Assembly (NCBI GenBank): GCA_934668285.1
Contig: CAKUNB010000076.1
Location: 1 to 7,472, forward strand
DNA length: 7,472 nucleotides
Direction: 5' to 3'
Source: an uncultured Oscillospiraceae bacterium
GTDB lineage: Bacteria; Bacillota; Clostridia; Oscillospirales; Oscillospiraceae
Shown here: piece by piece, positions 1 to 6,330 of the stretch
How positions within the stretch are numbered: position 1 is the stretch's first letter
Layout: the number at the start of each line of letters is the position of its first letter
Notes under the pieces: model-generated
Seen by the model: only the letters and a program-made list of their open reading frames with translations
Told to the model about the DNA's origin: nothing
Database searches by the model: none
Made by a program: the position numbers and the translations under genes

Positions 1-1
1 C

Positions 2-112
2 ATTGACCGCGGGCTTTACGTGCAGGTGCGCGAAATTTTAGCGCAGAACAAGGCCGAGCGCCACATCCGCGGCGGCATGGCAACCCGCCGGAAGTACCAT
101 GCGGAGGAATAG
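2..112 (+). CDS. spoIIID: SpoIIID sporulation transcriptional regulator, C-terminal fragment (5' end outside window)
   Basis: Only the last 36 codons are present, ending in TAG. The visible peptide contains VREILAQNKAERHIRGG followed by MATRRKYHAEE. As I recall it, the C-terminus of Bacillus SpoIIID has the same register (VKEIL...HKSIRHLRGGEATKKKY). SpoIIID is a small (about 85-95 residue) DNA-binding protein that activates and represses mother-cell genes during endospore formation. It has an N-terminal helix-turn-helix, which lies outside the window, and a basic C-terminal segment that adds DNA contacts. That basic segment is what is seen here: the RHIRGG and RRK residues. The gene ends 16 bases before a palindromic repeat cluster. 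No promoter can be judged because the 5' end is missing. The motif match is strong for such a short fragment, but identity rests on remembered family sequence, not on a search. Confidence 0.85.
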   Translation: MDRGLYVQVREILAQNKAERHIRGGMATRRKYHAEE

Positions 113-128
113 GTGGGAACTACCGAAT

Positions 129-439
129 TGTCATTGCGAGGCCGCCTGCGGGCGTGGCAATCTTGGGTATGCGTGCTTGTTCGTTGCGTAGGGGCCGATG
201 CCTGCATCGGCCCGAGAAGGCACTTCGACTTTGGTGCGTGCCATCCTGCGACTTGCGCCTGCGGGCGCGGGGACTCCTTCAGTCACGCCTTCGGCGTGCC
301 AGCTCCCTCAGAGAGGGAGCCAAGGTGCTGCGGCGCGGAAGGGGGACGGATTGCCGCGTCGCTTCGCTCCGACCGGCAAGCGGAGTGCCCGCATCCGTAA
401 GGCGGCAAAGCCGCCAACGGCTGCGACATCGCAATGACA
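129..439. repeat. Composite palindromic repeat cluster with 11-bp inverted ends
   Basis: This stretch holds no convincing gene; the open frames across it are short, overlapping and lack ribosome binding sites. It is bounded by a perfect inverted repeat, TGTCATTGCGA (129-139) and TCGCAATGACA (429-439). Inside lie several separate hairpins: GCGCC/GGCGC (255-268), GGGCCGATGC/GCATCGGCCC (193-214), CACGCC/GGCGTG (284-298), GCTCCCTC/GAGGGAGC (302-320) and GGCGGC/GCCGCC (401-415). The left arm (130-163) and the segment 348-370 are inverted relatives: both carry the GGCAATC/GATTGCC core. The ends match those of the element at 6385-6508, so this is an interspersed family. I infer a REP/BIME-like or MITE-like non-coding element that has collected smaller palindromes. 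No transposase is nearby. Confidence 0.75.
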
Positions 440-460
440 GACTTGGAGGCTTTGCCGATC

Positions 461-492
461 AAAAGGAGCTGTCCCCGTTTGGGGACAGCTCC
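461..492 (-). terminator. Rho-independent terminator of the TetR/ABC operon
   Basis: A perfect 12-bp stem, GGAGCTGTCCCC (465-476) and GGGGACAGCTCC (481-492), encloses a 4-base loop. Read on the - strand the stem is followed at once by TTTT (461-464), and it begins 8 bases past the permease stop codon. On the + strand the stem is followed by GCAAATTTTTATT, so weak termination of transcription coming from spoIIID is also possible. Confidence 0.85.
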
Positions 493-500
493 GCAAATTT

Positions 501-1232
501 TTATTGACGCTTCATCTGGCGGAGGAAGAGGAGGACGGCGCAGAGGGTAATGACGGCCGCGTAGCCGAGCACCCAGAGCAGGTGCGCGGGGACGGCGGCC
601 CAGTCGCTGCGGACGACCGCGCGCTCCAGCTCGACTGCGTGGACGAACGGCAGCAGATACGCGACCCGCTCAAAAACGCCGCCGACCAGCTTGAGGTCGA
701 ACCAGATGCCGGAGAGCCACGCGCTCAGATTCGTCAGCAGCGCGCCGCAGATGCCGCCGACCTGCTTGACGCTCATCACGCTGCCGCACAGCAGACCGAG
801 CGAGACATAAAACAGCGCGACCGGCAGGAGAAACAGCACAGCGTAAAGCAGCGTCACCGTGACTTCCAGCCCAAGAACGATGGCGAACACATAGGTCAGC
901 ACGCCCTGCGCCAGCGCGATGGGCAGCAGCGGCAGCAGATAGCCGAGAATGAAGTCCGAGGCCCGCAGCGGAGTCGTGTAAAGCCGCTGTAGCAGGGCAC
1001 TTTCGCGATCCTTTGCGACGAGCTGTGCAGAAAAGAGCGTCATAAACGCCAGCCCGAACACCGCGATGCCCGGCGCAAGCTCCTGAATTTCAAACAGCGC
1101 AACGGGGACGTTGGCCTGAATTGCGCTGAGCAGCGCCAGCAGCACCAGCGGGAAGCCCAGCCCGAAGGCCAGATTCAGCGGGTCGCGCAGCACCTCCTTG
1201 GCCGTGCGGACGGAAAATGCACGCAGCTTCAT
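501..1232 (-). CDS. ABC-2 type transporter permease
   Basis: This 243-residue integral membrane protein is the channel half of an ABC-2 exporter; the ATPase encoded just upstream is its partner. About six hydrophobic segments can be seen, near residues 21-40, 52-72, 93-118, 124-150, 155-180 and 215-238. The cytoplasmic stretch KDRESALLQRLYTTPLRAS (about 74-92) between the second and third is typical of ABC-2 permeases of drug, antibiotic or lipid exporters, where it contacts the ATPase. The length is usual for the short, single-domain form. Its ATG overlaps the ATPase TGA in ATGA (1229-1232), with a G-rich Shine-Dalgarno about 9 bases upstream, so the two are probably translationally coupled. 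The gene is the last of the operon and is followed directly by a terminator. The substrate cannot be read from sequence; the TetR neighbour makes a toxic compound or drug likely. Confidence 0.9.
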   Translation of the reverse strand: MKLRAFSVRTAKEVLRDPLNLAFGLGFPLVLLALLSAIQANVPVALFEIQELAPGIAVFGLAFMTLFSAQLVAKDRESALLQRLYTTPLRASDFILGYLLPLLPIALAQGVLTYVFAIVLGLEVTVTLLYAVLFLLPVALFYVSLGLLCGSVMSVKQVGGICGALLTNLSAWLSGIWFDLKLVGGVFERVAYLLPFVHAVELERAVVRSDWAAVPAHLLWVLGYAAVITLCAVLLFLRQMKRQ

Positions 1233-1957
1233 TGCTCTGCCCCCTTTACCAGCGCGACGAACGCGTCCTCAAAGCGGTCGACTCCGGCCTGCGCCTTCAG
1301 CTCTGCCGCCGTGCCGAGCGCGATCAGCCGCCCGGCCTTCATGATGCCGATGCGGTCGGAAAGCGCCTCCGCTTCCTCCATATAATGCGTCGTTAGGATG
1401 ATCGTGATCTTCCCCTTGAGCGCCCGAATCACGTCCCACAGCTCGCTGCGGGCCAGCACGTCCAGCCCCAGCGTCGGCTCGTCGAGAAACAGAATCTCCG
1501 GTTCGGAGATCAGCGCCATGGCGATGCTCAGCCGCCGCTGCCAGCCGCCGGAGAGCTTGCCCGCCTTCCGGCTCAGCACCTCCTGCAGGGAAAGCTGCTG
1601 CGTCAGCGCGGCGACCTTTTGCACTCGCGTTTCGCGCGAGAAGCCGTGCACGCCGCACATCAGCTCCAGATTTTCCCTGACCGACAGCTTCGGCGCGACG
1701 GCCGTTTCCTGCGGCGAAACGCCGATGATATTTTTGACCGCCGCCGCGCCGGTCACGACGCTGCGGCCGTTCAGAAACGCGTCGCCGGACGTCGGCTGCG
1801 TCAGGCAGGAGAGCATTTTGATCGTCGTCGTCTTGCCCGCGCCGTTCACGCCCAGCAGCGCGAACAGCTCGCCGGGATGGACCGATAAATTCAGCCCGTC
1901 TACAGCGGTGAGTGTCTTATATTTCTTGGTCAAATCGACCGTTTTGATCGCTTCCAC
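1229..1957 (-). CDS. ABC transporter ATP-binding protein (drug/ABC-2 export type)
   Basis: This 242-residue cytoplasmic ATPase powers the ABC-2 permease encoded next to it. All nucleotide-binding motifs are present in order: Walker A GVNGAGKTT (36-44, K42), Q-loop Q83, signature LSGGWQRR (135-142), Walker B EILFLDEP (154-161, catalytic E160), D-loop GLD (164-166) and switch histidine H191 in TTHYMEEAE. The residue after LSGG is W where classical importers have Q; variation at this place is common in ABC-2 exporter ATPases. The start is GTG at 1957, nine bases after AGGAGG (1972-1967). That Shine-Dalgarno overlaps the TetR stop codon (TAGGAGG), which links the two reading frames tightly. It ends by overlapping the permease start by 4 bases. 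It belongs to the CcmA/drug-resistance ATPase group; the substrate is unknown. Confidence 0.93.
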   Translation of the reverse strand: MEAIKTVDLTKKYKTLTAVDGLNLSVHPGELFALLGVNGAGKTTTIKMLSCLTQPTSGDAFLNGRSVVTGAAAVKNIIGVSPQETAVAPKLSVRENLELMCGVHGFSRETRVQKVAALTQQLSLQEVLSRKAGKLSGGWQRRLSIAMALISEPEILFLDEPTLGLDVLARSELWDVIRALKGKITIILTTHYMEEAEALSDRIGIMKAGRLIALGTAAELKAQAGVDRFEDAFVALVKGAEQ

Positions 1958-1970
1958 TGATTTTTTCCTC

Positions 1971-2546
1971 CTAACTCCGCTCCCCGGAGCAGAATCGATG
2001 CGTCAGGCCCTGATACGCATCCGTCAGCGTCTGACTGATGAGCGCCTCGTCCCACGCGAACCAGTCCAGATACGACGTTGCGACCATCGTCGCGATGCCG
2101 TGGACGAAGATCCACATTTCCAGATGCAGCAGCCGCGCGTCGGCGGAGGAAAGGCCGGTCTTTGCCGAGATAAGGCCGATCAGCTCATCGAGCTGCGGGT
2201 CCTCGGCTGGTGTTTCGCCGGTGCGGTCGCGCATGAACAGGAGCTTGAACAGCTCCCGCTCGTCCTTGGCAAAGCGAATGTACGCCATGCCGCTGGCCTT
2301 ATAGGCCGGATAGTCGCCGCGGGCCATATGCTCGCGGATATAGTCATGATAGTACGCATCGGCAGCCTGCAAGACGGCCTGCTGCACCTCGGTCATGCTC
2401 TGAAACAGTCCGAAAACGGGCTTTGCAGACGTTCCCAGCCGCACACCGAGCGCACGGGCTGTCACCGCGCCGATGCCGCCCTCGCGCGTCAGCTCCAGTG
2501 CGGCCTGCACAATCTGTTCGCGGGTAAACAAAAAGCTCCGCGGCAT
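1971..2546 (-). CDS. TetR/AcrR family transcriptional regulator
   Basis: This 191-residue protein is probably the repressor of its own operon and the exporter encoded after it. The N-terminus (MPRSFLFTREQIVQAALEL, then VTARALGVRLGTSAKPVFGLF at about residues 27-47) has the TetR helix-turn-helix layout; the rest is a helical ligand-binding and dimerisation domain that differs between members. The pattern TARALG...SAKPVFGLFQSM...VQQ resembles a clostridial TetR subgroup. I place the start at 2546: AGGAGG lies seven bases upstream. An in-frame ATG at 2573 would give nine more residues, but it has no good Shine-Dalgarno and its codons would run through the ribosome binding site. The TAG stop is shared with the Shine-Dalgarno of the ATPase gene. 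A consensus promoter and a palindrome over the start point lie upstream. The inducer is unknown. Confidence 0.9.
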   Translation of the reverse strand: MPRSFLFTREQIVQAALELTREGGIGAVTARALGVRLGTSAKPVFGLFQSMTEVQQAVLQAADAYYHDYIREHMARGDYPAYKASGMAYIRFAKDERELFKLLFMRDRTGETPAEDPQLDELIGLISAKTGLSSADARLLHLEMWIFVHGIATMVATSYLDWFAWDEALISQTLTDAYQGLTHRFCSGERS

Positions 2547-2591
2547 TCCATCGCCTCCTTCTCCGCTGCGCATTTAGGAATCGTATGTAGC

Positions 2592-2605
2592 GCAACTGAT
2601 GTTGC
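2592..2605. promoter_or_regulatory. Candidate TetR operator palindrome
   Basis: GCAAC-TGAT-GTTGC is a perfect 5-bp inverted repeat with a 4-base centre. A partly matching TA...TA pair further out stretches the symmetry to 22 bases (2588-2609). It sits immediately downstream of the -10 box and covers the predicted start point, the usual place for a TetR-family autoregulatory site. Binding is inferred from position and symmetry only. Confidence 0.5.
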
Positions 2606-2608
2606 TTT

Positions 2609-2637
2609 ATTATAAGCCACTTTTCCGCCCCTGTCAA
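2609..2637 (-). promoter_or_regulatory. Consensus sigma-A promoter of the TetR/ABC operon
   Basis: On the - strand a perfect -35 TTGACA (2637-2632) is separated by exactly 17 bases from a perfect -10 TATAAT (2614-2609). Transcription should begin near 2602, giving a leader of roughly 55 bases before the TetR ATG. Such a strong promoter on a transporter operon fits one that is held down by a repressor. Confidence 0.85.
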
Positions 2638-2765
2638 GTGCAAAACAGGAAAAAAACTTCTTGACACTATGCACAATTTCCATGCGGATGTTTTGTTGGA
2701 AACGCTGATTTTTTCAAAAACCTAAAAAATATTGTCAGTTCCAAAAAAATTTTTGTTTTTTCTGG

Positions 2766-2794
2766 TTGATTATTTGTTTGGGATGACGTATACT
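2766..2794 (+). promoter_or_regulatory. Sigma-A promoter of the serC-serA-gdhA operon
   Basis: TTGATT (2766-2771) and TATACT (2789-2794) are spaced by 17 bases. Runs of A and T fill about 60 bases upstream (2700-2765), resembling an UP element. The leader to the serC ATG is only about 40 bases, with one small hairpin, GGGC/GCCC (2809-2820), so there is no room for a T-box or riboswitch. Confidence 0.75.
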
Positions 2795-2841
2795 TAATCC
2801 ATAAAGAGGGCGAGCGCCCAAAAATTACAGGAGGAATCCAA

Positions 2842-3927
2842 ATGAAATACGGTCGTACTTATAACTTCTCTGCCGGTCCCGCAACTATGCCGGAGCCTGT
2901 TCTGGAAGAAGTCCGCGACGAAATGATGAACTACAGGGGCAGCGGTATGTGCGTCATGGAAATGTCCCACCGCTCCAAGGTCTTTCAGCAGATCATCGAC
3001 GAGGCTGAGCAGGATCTCCGTGATCTGATGAACATTCCCGATAACTATAAGGTTCTGTTCATCCAGGGCGGCGCGACCCTTCAGTTCTCCATGATCCCCA
3101 TGAACCTGATGAAAAACGGCAAGGCCGTCTACATCGAGACCGGCGCATGGTCCAAGAAGGCCATTGCCGAGGCCAAGAAGGTCGGCGAGGTCATCGTTGC
3201 CGCCTCCTCTAAGGATAAGAATTACACCTACATCCCCGATTGCTCCGATCTGGACATCCCGGAAGACACCGATTACGTCTACATCTGCGAAAACGAAACG
3301 ATCCACGGCCTGACCTGGAACAAGCTGCCCAACACCAAGGGCCACGTCCTCGTTTCCGACCAGTCGTCCATGTTCCTGTCCCGTCCGTGCAACGTGACCG
3401 ACTACGGCATGATCTACGCAGGCGTGCAGAAGAACGTCGGCCCCGCCGGTATGGTCGTCTGCATCATCCGCGAGGACCTCATCCGCGACGATCTGACCGA
3501 TCTGCCCATTTATCTGCAGTACAAGACCCATGCCGACAACGGCTCGATGTACAACACCCCGAACTGCTGGGCGATTTACGTCTGCGGCAAGGTCTTTAAG
3601 TACCTCAAGAAGCTCGGCGGCCTGACCGAGATGGAGAAGATCAACATCGACAAGGCGAAGGTCTTCTACGACTTCCTCGACAGCTCCAAGATGTTCCGCG
3701 GCACCGTCGTGCCCGAGGACCGCAGCCTGATGAACATCCCGTTCGTCACCGGCGACAAGGATCTCGATGCTGAAGTCATCGCCTACACCAAGGCAGCGGG
3801 CTTTGAGAACCTCAAGGGCCACAAGTCCGTCGGCGGCCTGCGTGCGTCCGTTTACAACGCCATGCCAAAGGACGGCGTCGTCGCGCTGGTCGACTGCCTG
3901 AAGAAGTTCGAGGCCGAGCACAAGTAA
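2842..3927 (+). CDS. serC: Phosphoserine aminotransferase
   Basis: SerC is a cytoplasmic PLP enzyme that converts 3-phosphohydroxypyruvate plus glutamate to O-phosphoserine plus 2-oxoglutarate, the second step of serine synthesis. At 361 residues it is full length. The Schiff-base lysine is K197 in AGVQKNVGPAG, with Q196 before it; W103, T153 and D173 fit the expected PLP contacts. H43-R44 (MSHRSK) and R334 (GGLRASVYNA) fit the phosphate/substrate site. The N-terminal FSAGPA and the ENETIHGLTW motif are also typical of the family. The ATG lies seven bases after AGGAGG (2829-2834). It is the first gene of a serC-serA-gdhA operon behind a good promoter. An 81-base gap with a hairpin separates it from serA. 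All expected active-site residues are visible, so I am confident in the function. Confidence 0.97.
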   Translation: MKYGRTYNFSAGPATMPEPVLEEVRDEMMNYRGSGMCVMEMSHRSKVFQQIIDEAEQDLRDLMNIPDNYKVLFIQGGATLQFSMIPMNLMKNGKAVYIETGAWSKKAIAEAKKVGEVIVAASSKDKNYTYIPDCSDLDIPEDTDYVYICENETIHGLTWNKLPNTKGHVLVSDQSSMFLSRPCNVTDYGMIYAGVQKNVGPAGMVVCIIREDLIRDDLTDLPIYLQYKTHADNGSMYNTPNCWAIYVCGKVFKYLKKLGGLTEMEKINIDKAKVFYDFLDSSKMFRGTVVPEDRSLMNIPFVTGDKDLDAEVIAYTKAAGFENLKGHKSVGGLRASVYNAMPKDGVVALVDCLKKFEAEHK

Positions 3928-3940
3928 TTCCGTATTGCAC

Positions 3941-3963
3941 CGGGCGGGGCGCTCCCCCGCCCG
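3941..3963 (+). other. Intercistronic GC hairpin between serC and serA
   Basis: CGGGCGGGG (3941-3949) and CCCCGCCCG (3955-3963) form a 9-bp all-GC stem with a 5-base loop, starting 14 bases after the serC stop codon. The following bases are CCAATCACA, with no T-tract, so it does not look like a normal intrinsic terminator. I infer a pause, mRNA-stability or processing element that could set serC apart from serA expression. Confidence 0.6.
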
Positions 3964-4008
3964 CCAATCACACCAAGGGAAAATAAAATTTGAATAGGAG
4001 AGTTACAA

Positions 4009-4920
4009 ATGCGTATTCTTGTTACCGACGGAATGGATAAGTCCGCCATCGCCACCCTGATTGCACAGGGTCACGAGGTCGTTGAGCAGTTCTATGAGCC
4101 TGATCAGCTCGGCGCTGCGCTGCGCGAGTTCGACGTTGTCGTCGTCCGCTCCAAGACCAAGGTCCGCGCTAACCATATCGACGAGGCCAAGGGCAGCAAG
4201 CTCAAGCTCATCATCCGCGGCGGTGTCGGCGTGGACAACATCGACGTGAAGTACGCCGAGGCCAACGGCATCAAGGTCATGAACACCCCCAGAGCTTCCT
4301 CCCAGTCCGTTGCGGAGCTGGCCATGGCGCATATGTTCTCCTGCGCCCGCTATATCTCCATCGCCGGCCACACCATGCGTGAGGATAAGTGGGAAAAGAA
4401 GGCCTACGGCAAGGGCATCGAGCTTTGCGGCAAGACCCTCGGCATCGTCGGCTTCGGCCGCATCGGTCAGGCCCTCGGCAAGATGGCCAAGGCCATCGGC
4501 ATGGACGTCGTCGCCTTCGATATCTTCCACATCCCCGGCATCGAAGAGCAGCTTGGCATCCCCTATGTCGAAATGGACGAGCTGTTGGCAAGAGCCGATT
4601 TCGTTTCCGTCCACGCTCCGGCCGTTGACGGCGGCAAGCTCATCAGCGCCGAGAACATCGCCAAGATGAAGGACGGCGTTGTCATCATCAACACCTCCCG
4701 CGGCACCAACGTCGACGAGGACGCGCTGCTGGCGGCTCTGGAGAGCGGCAAGGTTCGCGCAGCCGGCCTGGACGTGTTCGAGCAGGAGCCTGCAACCAAC
4801 CACGCTCTGTACAGCCATCCGATGGTCTCCTGCACTCCGCACATCGGCGCGGCTACGCAGGAAGCCCAGAAGCGCATCGGCAGCGAGATCGTTTCGATCA
4901 TCGAAAACTTCGGCAAGTAA
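4009..4920 (+). CDS. serA: D-3-phosphoglycerate dehydrogenase, short form without ACT domain
   Basis: SerA oxidises 3-phosphoglycerate to 3-phosphohydroxypyruvate with NAD+, the first committed step of serine synthesis, and feeds SerC. It is a 303-residue D-isomer-specific 2-hydroxyacid dehydrogenase. RGGVGVDN (70-77) is the substrate-side motif, GFGRIG (148-153) is the dinucleotide-binding loop, and the catalytic triad is R231 (NTSRG), E260 (DVFEQEP) and H278 (TPHIGAAT). The protein stops soon after the catalytic core. Longer SerA enzymes of 400-530 residues carry a C-terminal ACT domain for serine feedback, absent here, so control by serine is probably weak or occurs otherwise. The start has AGGAGA (3996-4001) seven bases upstream. 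Its place between serC and gdhA supports SerA over another 2-hydroxyacid dehydrogenase, which sequence alone cannot wholly exclude. Confidence 0.93.
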   Translation: MRILVTDGMDKSAIATLIAQGHEVVEQFYEPDQLGAALREFDVVVVRSKTKVRANHIDEAKGSKLKLIIRGGVGVDNIDVKYAEANGIKVMNTPRASSQSVAELAMAHMFSCARYISIAGHTMREDKWEKKAYGKGIELCGKTLGIVGFGRIGQALGKMAKAIGMDVVAFDIFHIPGIEEQLGIPYVEMDELLARADFVSVHAPAVDGGKLISAENIAKMKDGVVIINTSRGTNVDEDALLAALESGKVRAAGLDVFEQEPATNHALYSHPMVSCTPHIGAATQEAQKRIGSEIVSIIENFGK

Positions 4921-4931
4921 GCACAAAATAA

Positions 4932-4943
4932 GTATTGCAATAC
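4932..4943. repeat. 12-bp perfect palindrome between serA and gdhA
   Basis: GTATTGCAATAC reads the same on both strands and lies 11 bases after the serA stop, just before the gdhA ribosome binding site. Its left eight bases, GTATTGCA, recur at 3932-3939, five bases after serC. It may be a protein-binding site or chance; no function can be assigned. Confidence 0.4.
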
Positions 4944-4964
4944 ATAGAAGGAGACGAATCCATC

Positions 4965-6317
4965 ATGAATGCTTATGTTCAGAGTGTCATTGAAAATGTC
5001 AAGAAGAAGCACGGCAACGAGCCGGAATTCGTGCAGACCGTAGAAGAGGTTCTGTCCTCGATTTCTCCGGTGATCGACGCGCATCCCGAGTACGAGAAGG
5101 CTGACCTGCTCAACCGTCTGGTCGAGCCGGAGCGTATGTTCACCTTCCGCGTGGTCTGGATGGACGACAATGGCAACTACCACACCAACATCGGCTACCG
5201 CTGCCAGTTCAACGGCGCGATCGGCCCGTACAAGGGCGGCCTGCGTTTCCAGCCGAACGTTTACCCCGGCATCATCAAGTTCCTCGGCTTTGAGCAGATC
5301 TTCAAGAACAGCCTGACCGGCCTGCCCATCGGCGGCGGCAAGGGCGGCTCCGACTTCGACCCCGCCGGCAAGTCCGACGCGGAGATCATGCGTTTCTGCC
5401 AGAGCTTCATGACGGCTCTGTACCGCTACATCGGACCGGACATCGACGTTCCCGCCGGTGATATGGGCGTTGGCGGCCGCGAGATCGGTTACCTGTTCGG
5501 CCAGTATCGCCGCCTGAAGGGCGTTTGGGAAAACGGCGTCCTGACCGGCAAGGGCTTCAGCTACGGCGGCTCCCGCACCCGTCCCGAAGCGACCGGCTAC
5601 GGCGCAATGTACTATCTGCAGGAAGTCCTCAAGCACGAGGGCGAGGACATCAAGGGCAAGACCATTGCCATCTCCGGCTTCGGCAACGTCGCCTGGGGCA
5701 TCTGCAAGAAGGCCCTCCATCTGGGCGCGAAGGTCGTCACCCTCTCCGGCCCCGACGGCTATATCTACGACGAGGATGGCGTTTCCTCCAGCGAGGAGAA
5801 GGTCAACTATCTGCTCGAAATGCGCAACTCCGGCCGCAACAAGGTACAGGATTACGCGGACAAGTTCGGCGTGAAGTTCTATCCCGGCGAGAAGCCCTGG
5901 GGCGTCAAGGCCGACGTCATCATGCCGTCCGCCATGCAGAACGACGTCAAGATGGACTCCGCTGAGAAGATCGTCGCCAACGGCATCAAGTATTACATCG
6001 AAGTTGCCAACATGCCCACCACCAATGACGCGCTGTTCTATCTGATGAGCCAGAAGAACATGATCGTTGCACCGTCCAAGGCGGTCAACGCGGGCGGTGT
6101 CGGCGTTTCCGCGCTCGAAATGGCGCAGAACTCCGAGCGTCTGGTCTGGACGGCGGAGGAAGTCGACCACCAGCTGCACATGATGATGGAAAACATCCAT
6201 CGCGTCTCTGCCGAAGCAGCAGAGGAGTACGGACTGGGCTACAACCTGGTCGCCGGTGCAAACATTGCCGGCTTCAAGAAGGTCGCCGAGGCCATGATGG
6301 AGCAGGGTATTTTCTAA
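4965..6317 (+). CDS. gdhA: Hexameric glutamate dehydrogenase (probably NAD-dependent)
   Basis: This cytoplasmic enzyme interconverts 2-oxoglutarate plus ammonium and glutamate. The 450-residue length is that of the class I hexameric family, and the sequence closely resembles the remembered Clostridium symbiosum enzyme, offset by one residue. Substrate-binding lysines are K90 (GPYKGGLRF) and K114 (FKNSL), the catalytic lysine is K126 (PIGGGKGGSDFDP), and the catalytic aspartate is D166 (PAGDMGVGGREIGY). The Rossmann loop is GFGNVAWG (238-245). SGPDG at 261-265 has an acidic residue, D264, where the NAD-specific clostridial enzyme has one; this suggests NAD(H), but cofactor preference needs an assay. 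I chose ATG 4965, eleven bases after AGGAG; an upstream in-frame TTG at 4935 has no ribosome binding site. It is the last gene of the operon, 44 bases after serA, and is followed by a strong terminator. Confidence 0.96.
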   Translation: MNAYVQSVIENVKKKHGNEPEFVQTVEEVLSSISPVIDAHPEYEKADLLNRLVEPERMFTFRVVWMDDNGNYHTNIGYRCQFNGAIGPYKGGLRFQPNVYPGIIKFLGFEQIFKNSLTGLPIGGGKGGSDFDPAGKSDAEIMRFCQSFMTALYRYIGPDIDVPAGDMGVGGREIGYLFGQYRRLKGVWENGVLTGKGFSYGGSRTRPEATGYGAMYYLQEVLKHEGEDIKGKTIAISGFGNVAWGICKKALHLGAKVVTLSGPDGYIYDEDGVSSSEEKVNYLLEMRNSGRNKVQDYADKFGVKFYPGEKPWGVKADVIMPSAMQNDVKMDSAEKIVANGIKYYIEVANMPTTNDALFYLMSQKNMIVAPSKAVNAGGVGVSALEMAQNSERLVWTAEEVDHQLHMMMENIHRVSAEAAEEYGLGYNLVAGANIAGFKKVAEAMMEQGIF

Positions 6318-6330
6318 TCAGCTCTTACAG

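Noticed and set aside
129..439. CRISPR array
   Set aside because: The repeats are different palindromes in mixed orientation, not identical units with regular spacers.
113..507. Short overlapping + strand frames after spoIIID
   Set aside because: They cross the palindromic repeat cluster in all frames, have no proper ribosome binding site and are R/A/G-rich shadows of the repeats.
1398..2615. A 405-codon + strand frame antisense to the ATPase and TetR genes
   Set aside because: The - strand genes have complete family motifs, ribosome binding sites and a promoter; this frame has none and reads as low-complexity.
2661..2690. TTGACA on the + strand as a second serC promoter
   Set aside because: No -10-like hexamer occurs 16-18 bases downstream (GCGGAT and neighbours), while TTGATT-17-TATACT is better placed.
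2795..2841. Possible riboswitch, T-box or attenuator before serC
   Set aside because: The leader is only about 45 bases, with one 4-bp hairpin and no T-tract.
2794..3921. A 375-codon - strand frame mirroring serC, and a 307-codon one mirroring serA (4003-4926)
   Set aside because: Same codon-bias mirror effect; both track the borders of well-supported + strand genes.
4935..4964. Longer gdhA start at TTG 4935
   Set aside because: There is no ribosome binding site before it and the real Shine-Dalgarno lies inside the extension; ATG 4965 matches the family length.
4563..6200. A 545-codon open frame on the - strand, antisense to the end of serA and most of gdhA
   Set aside because: The + strand genes are certain from active-site motifs. 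In GC-rich genes with strong codon bias the opposite frame often stays open; the predicted product is rich in V, L, D, H and G with no recognisable domain, and no ribosome binding site or promoter is apparent.
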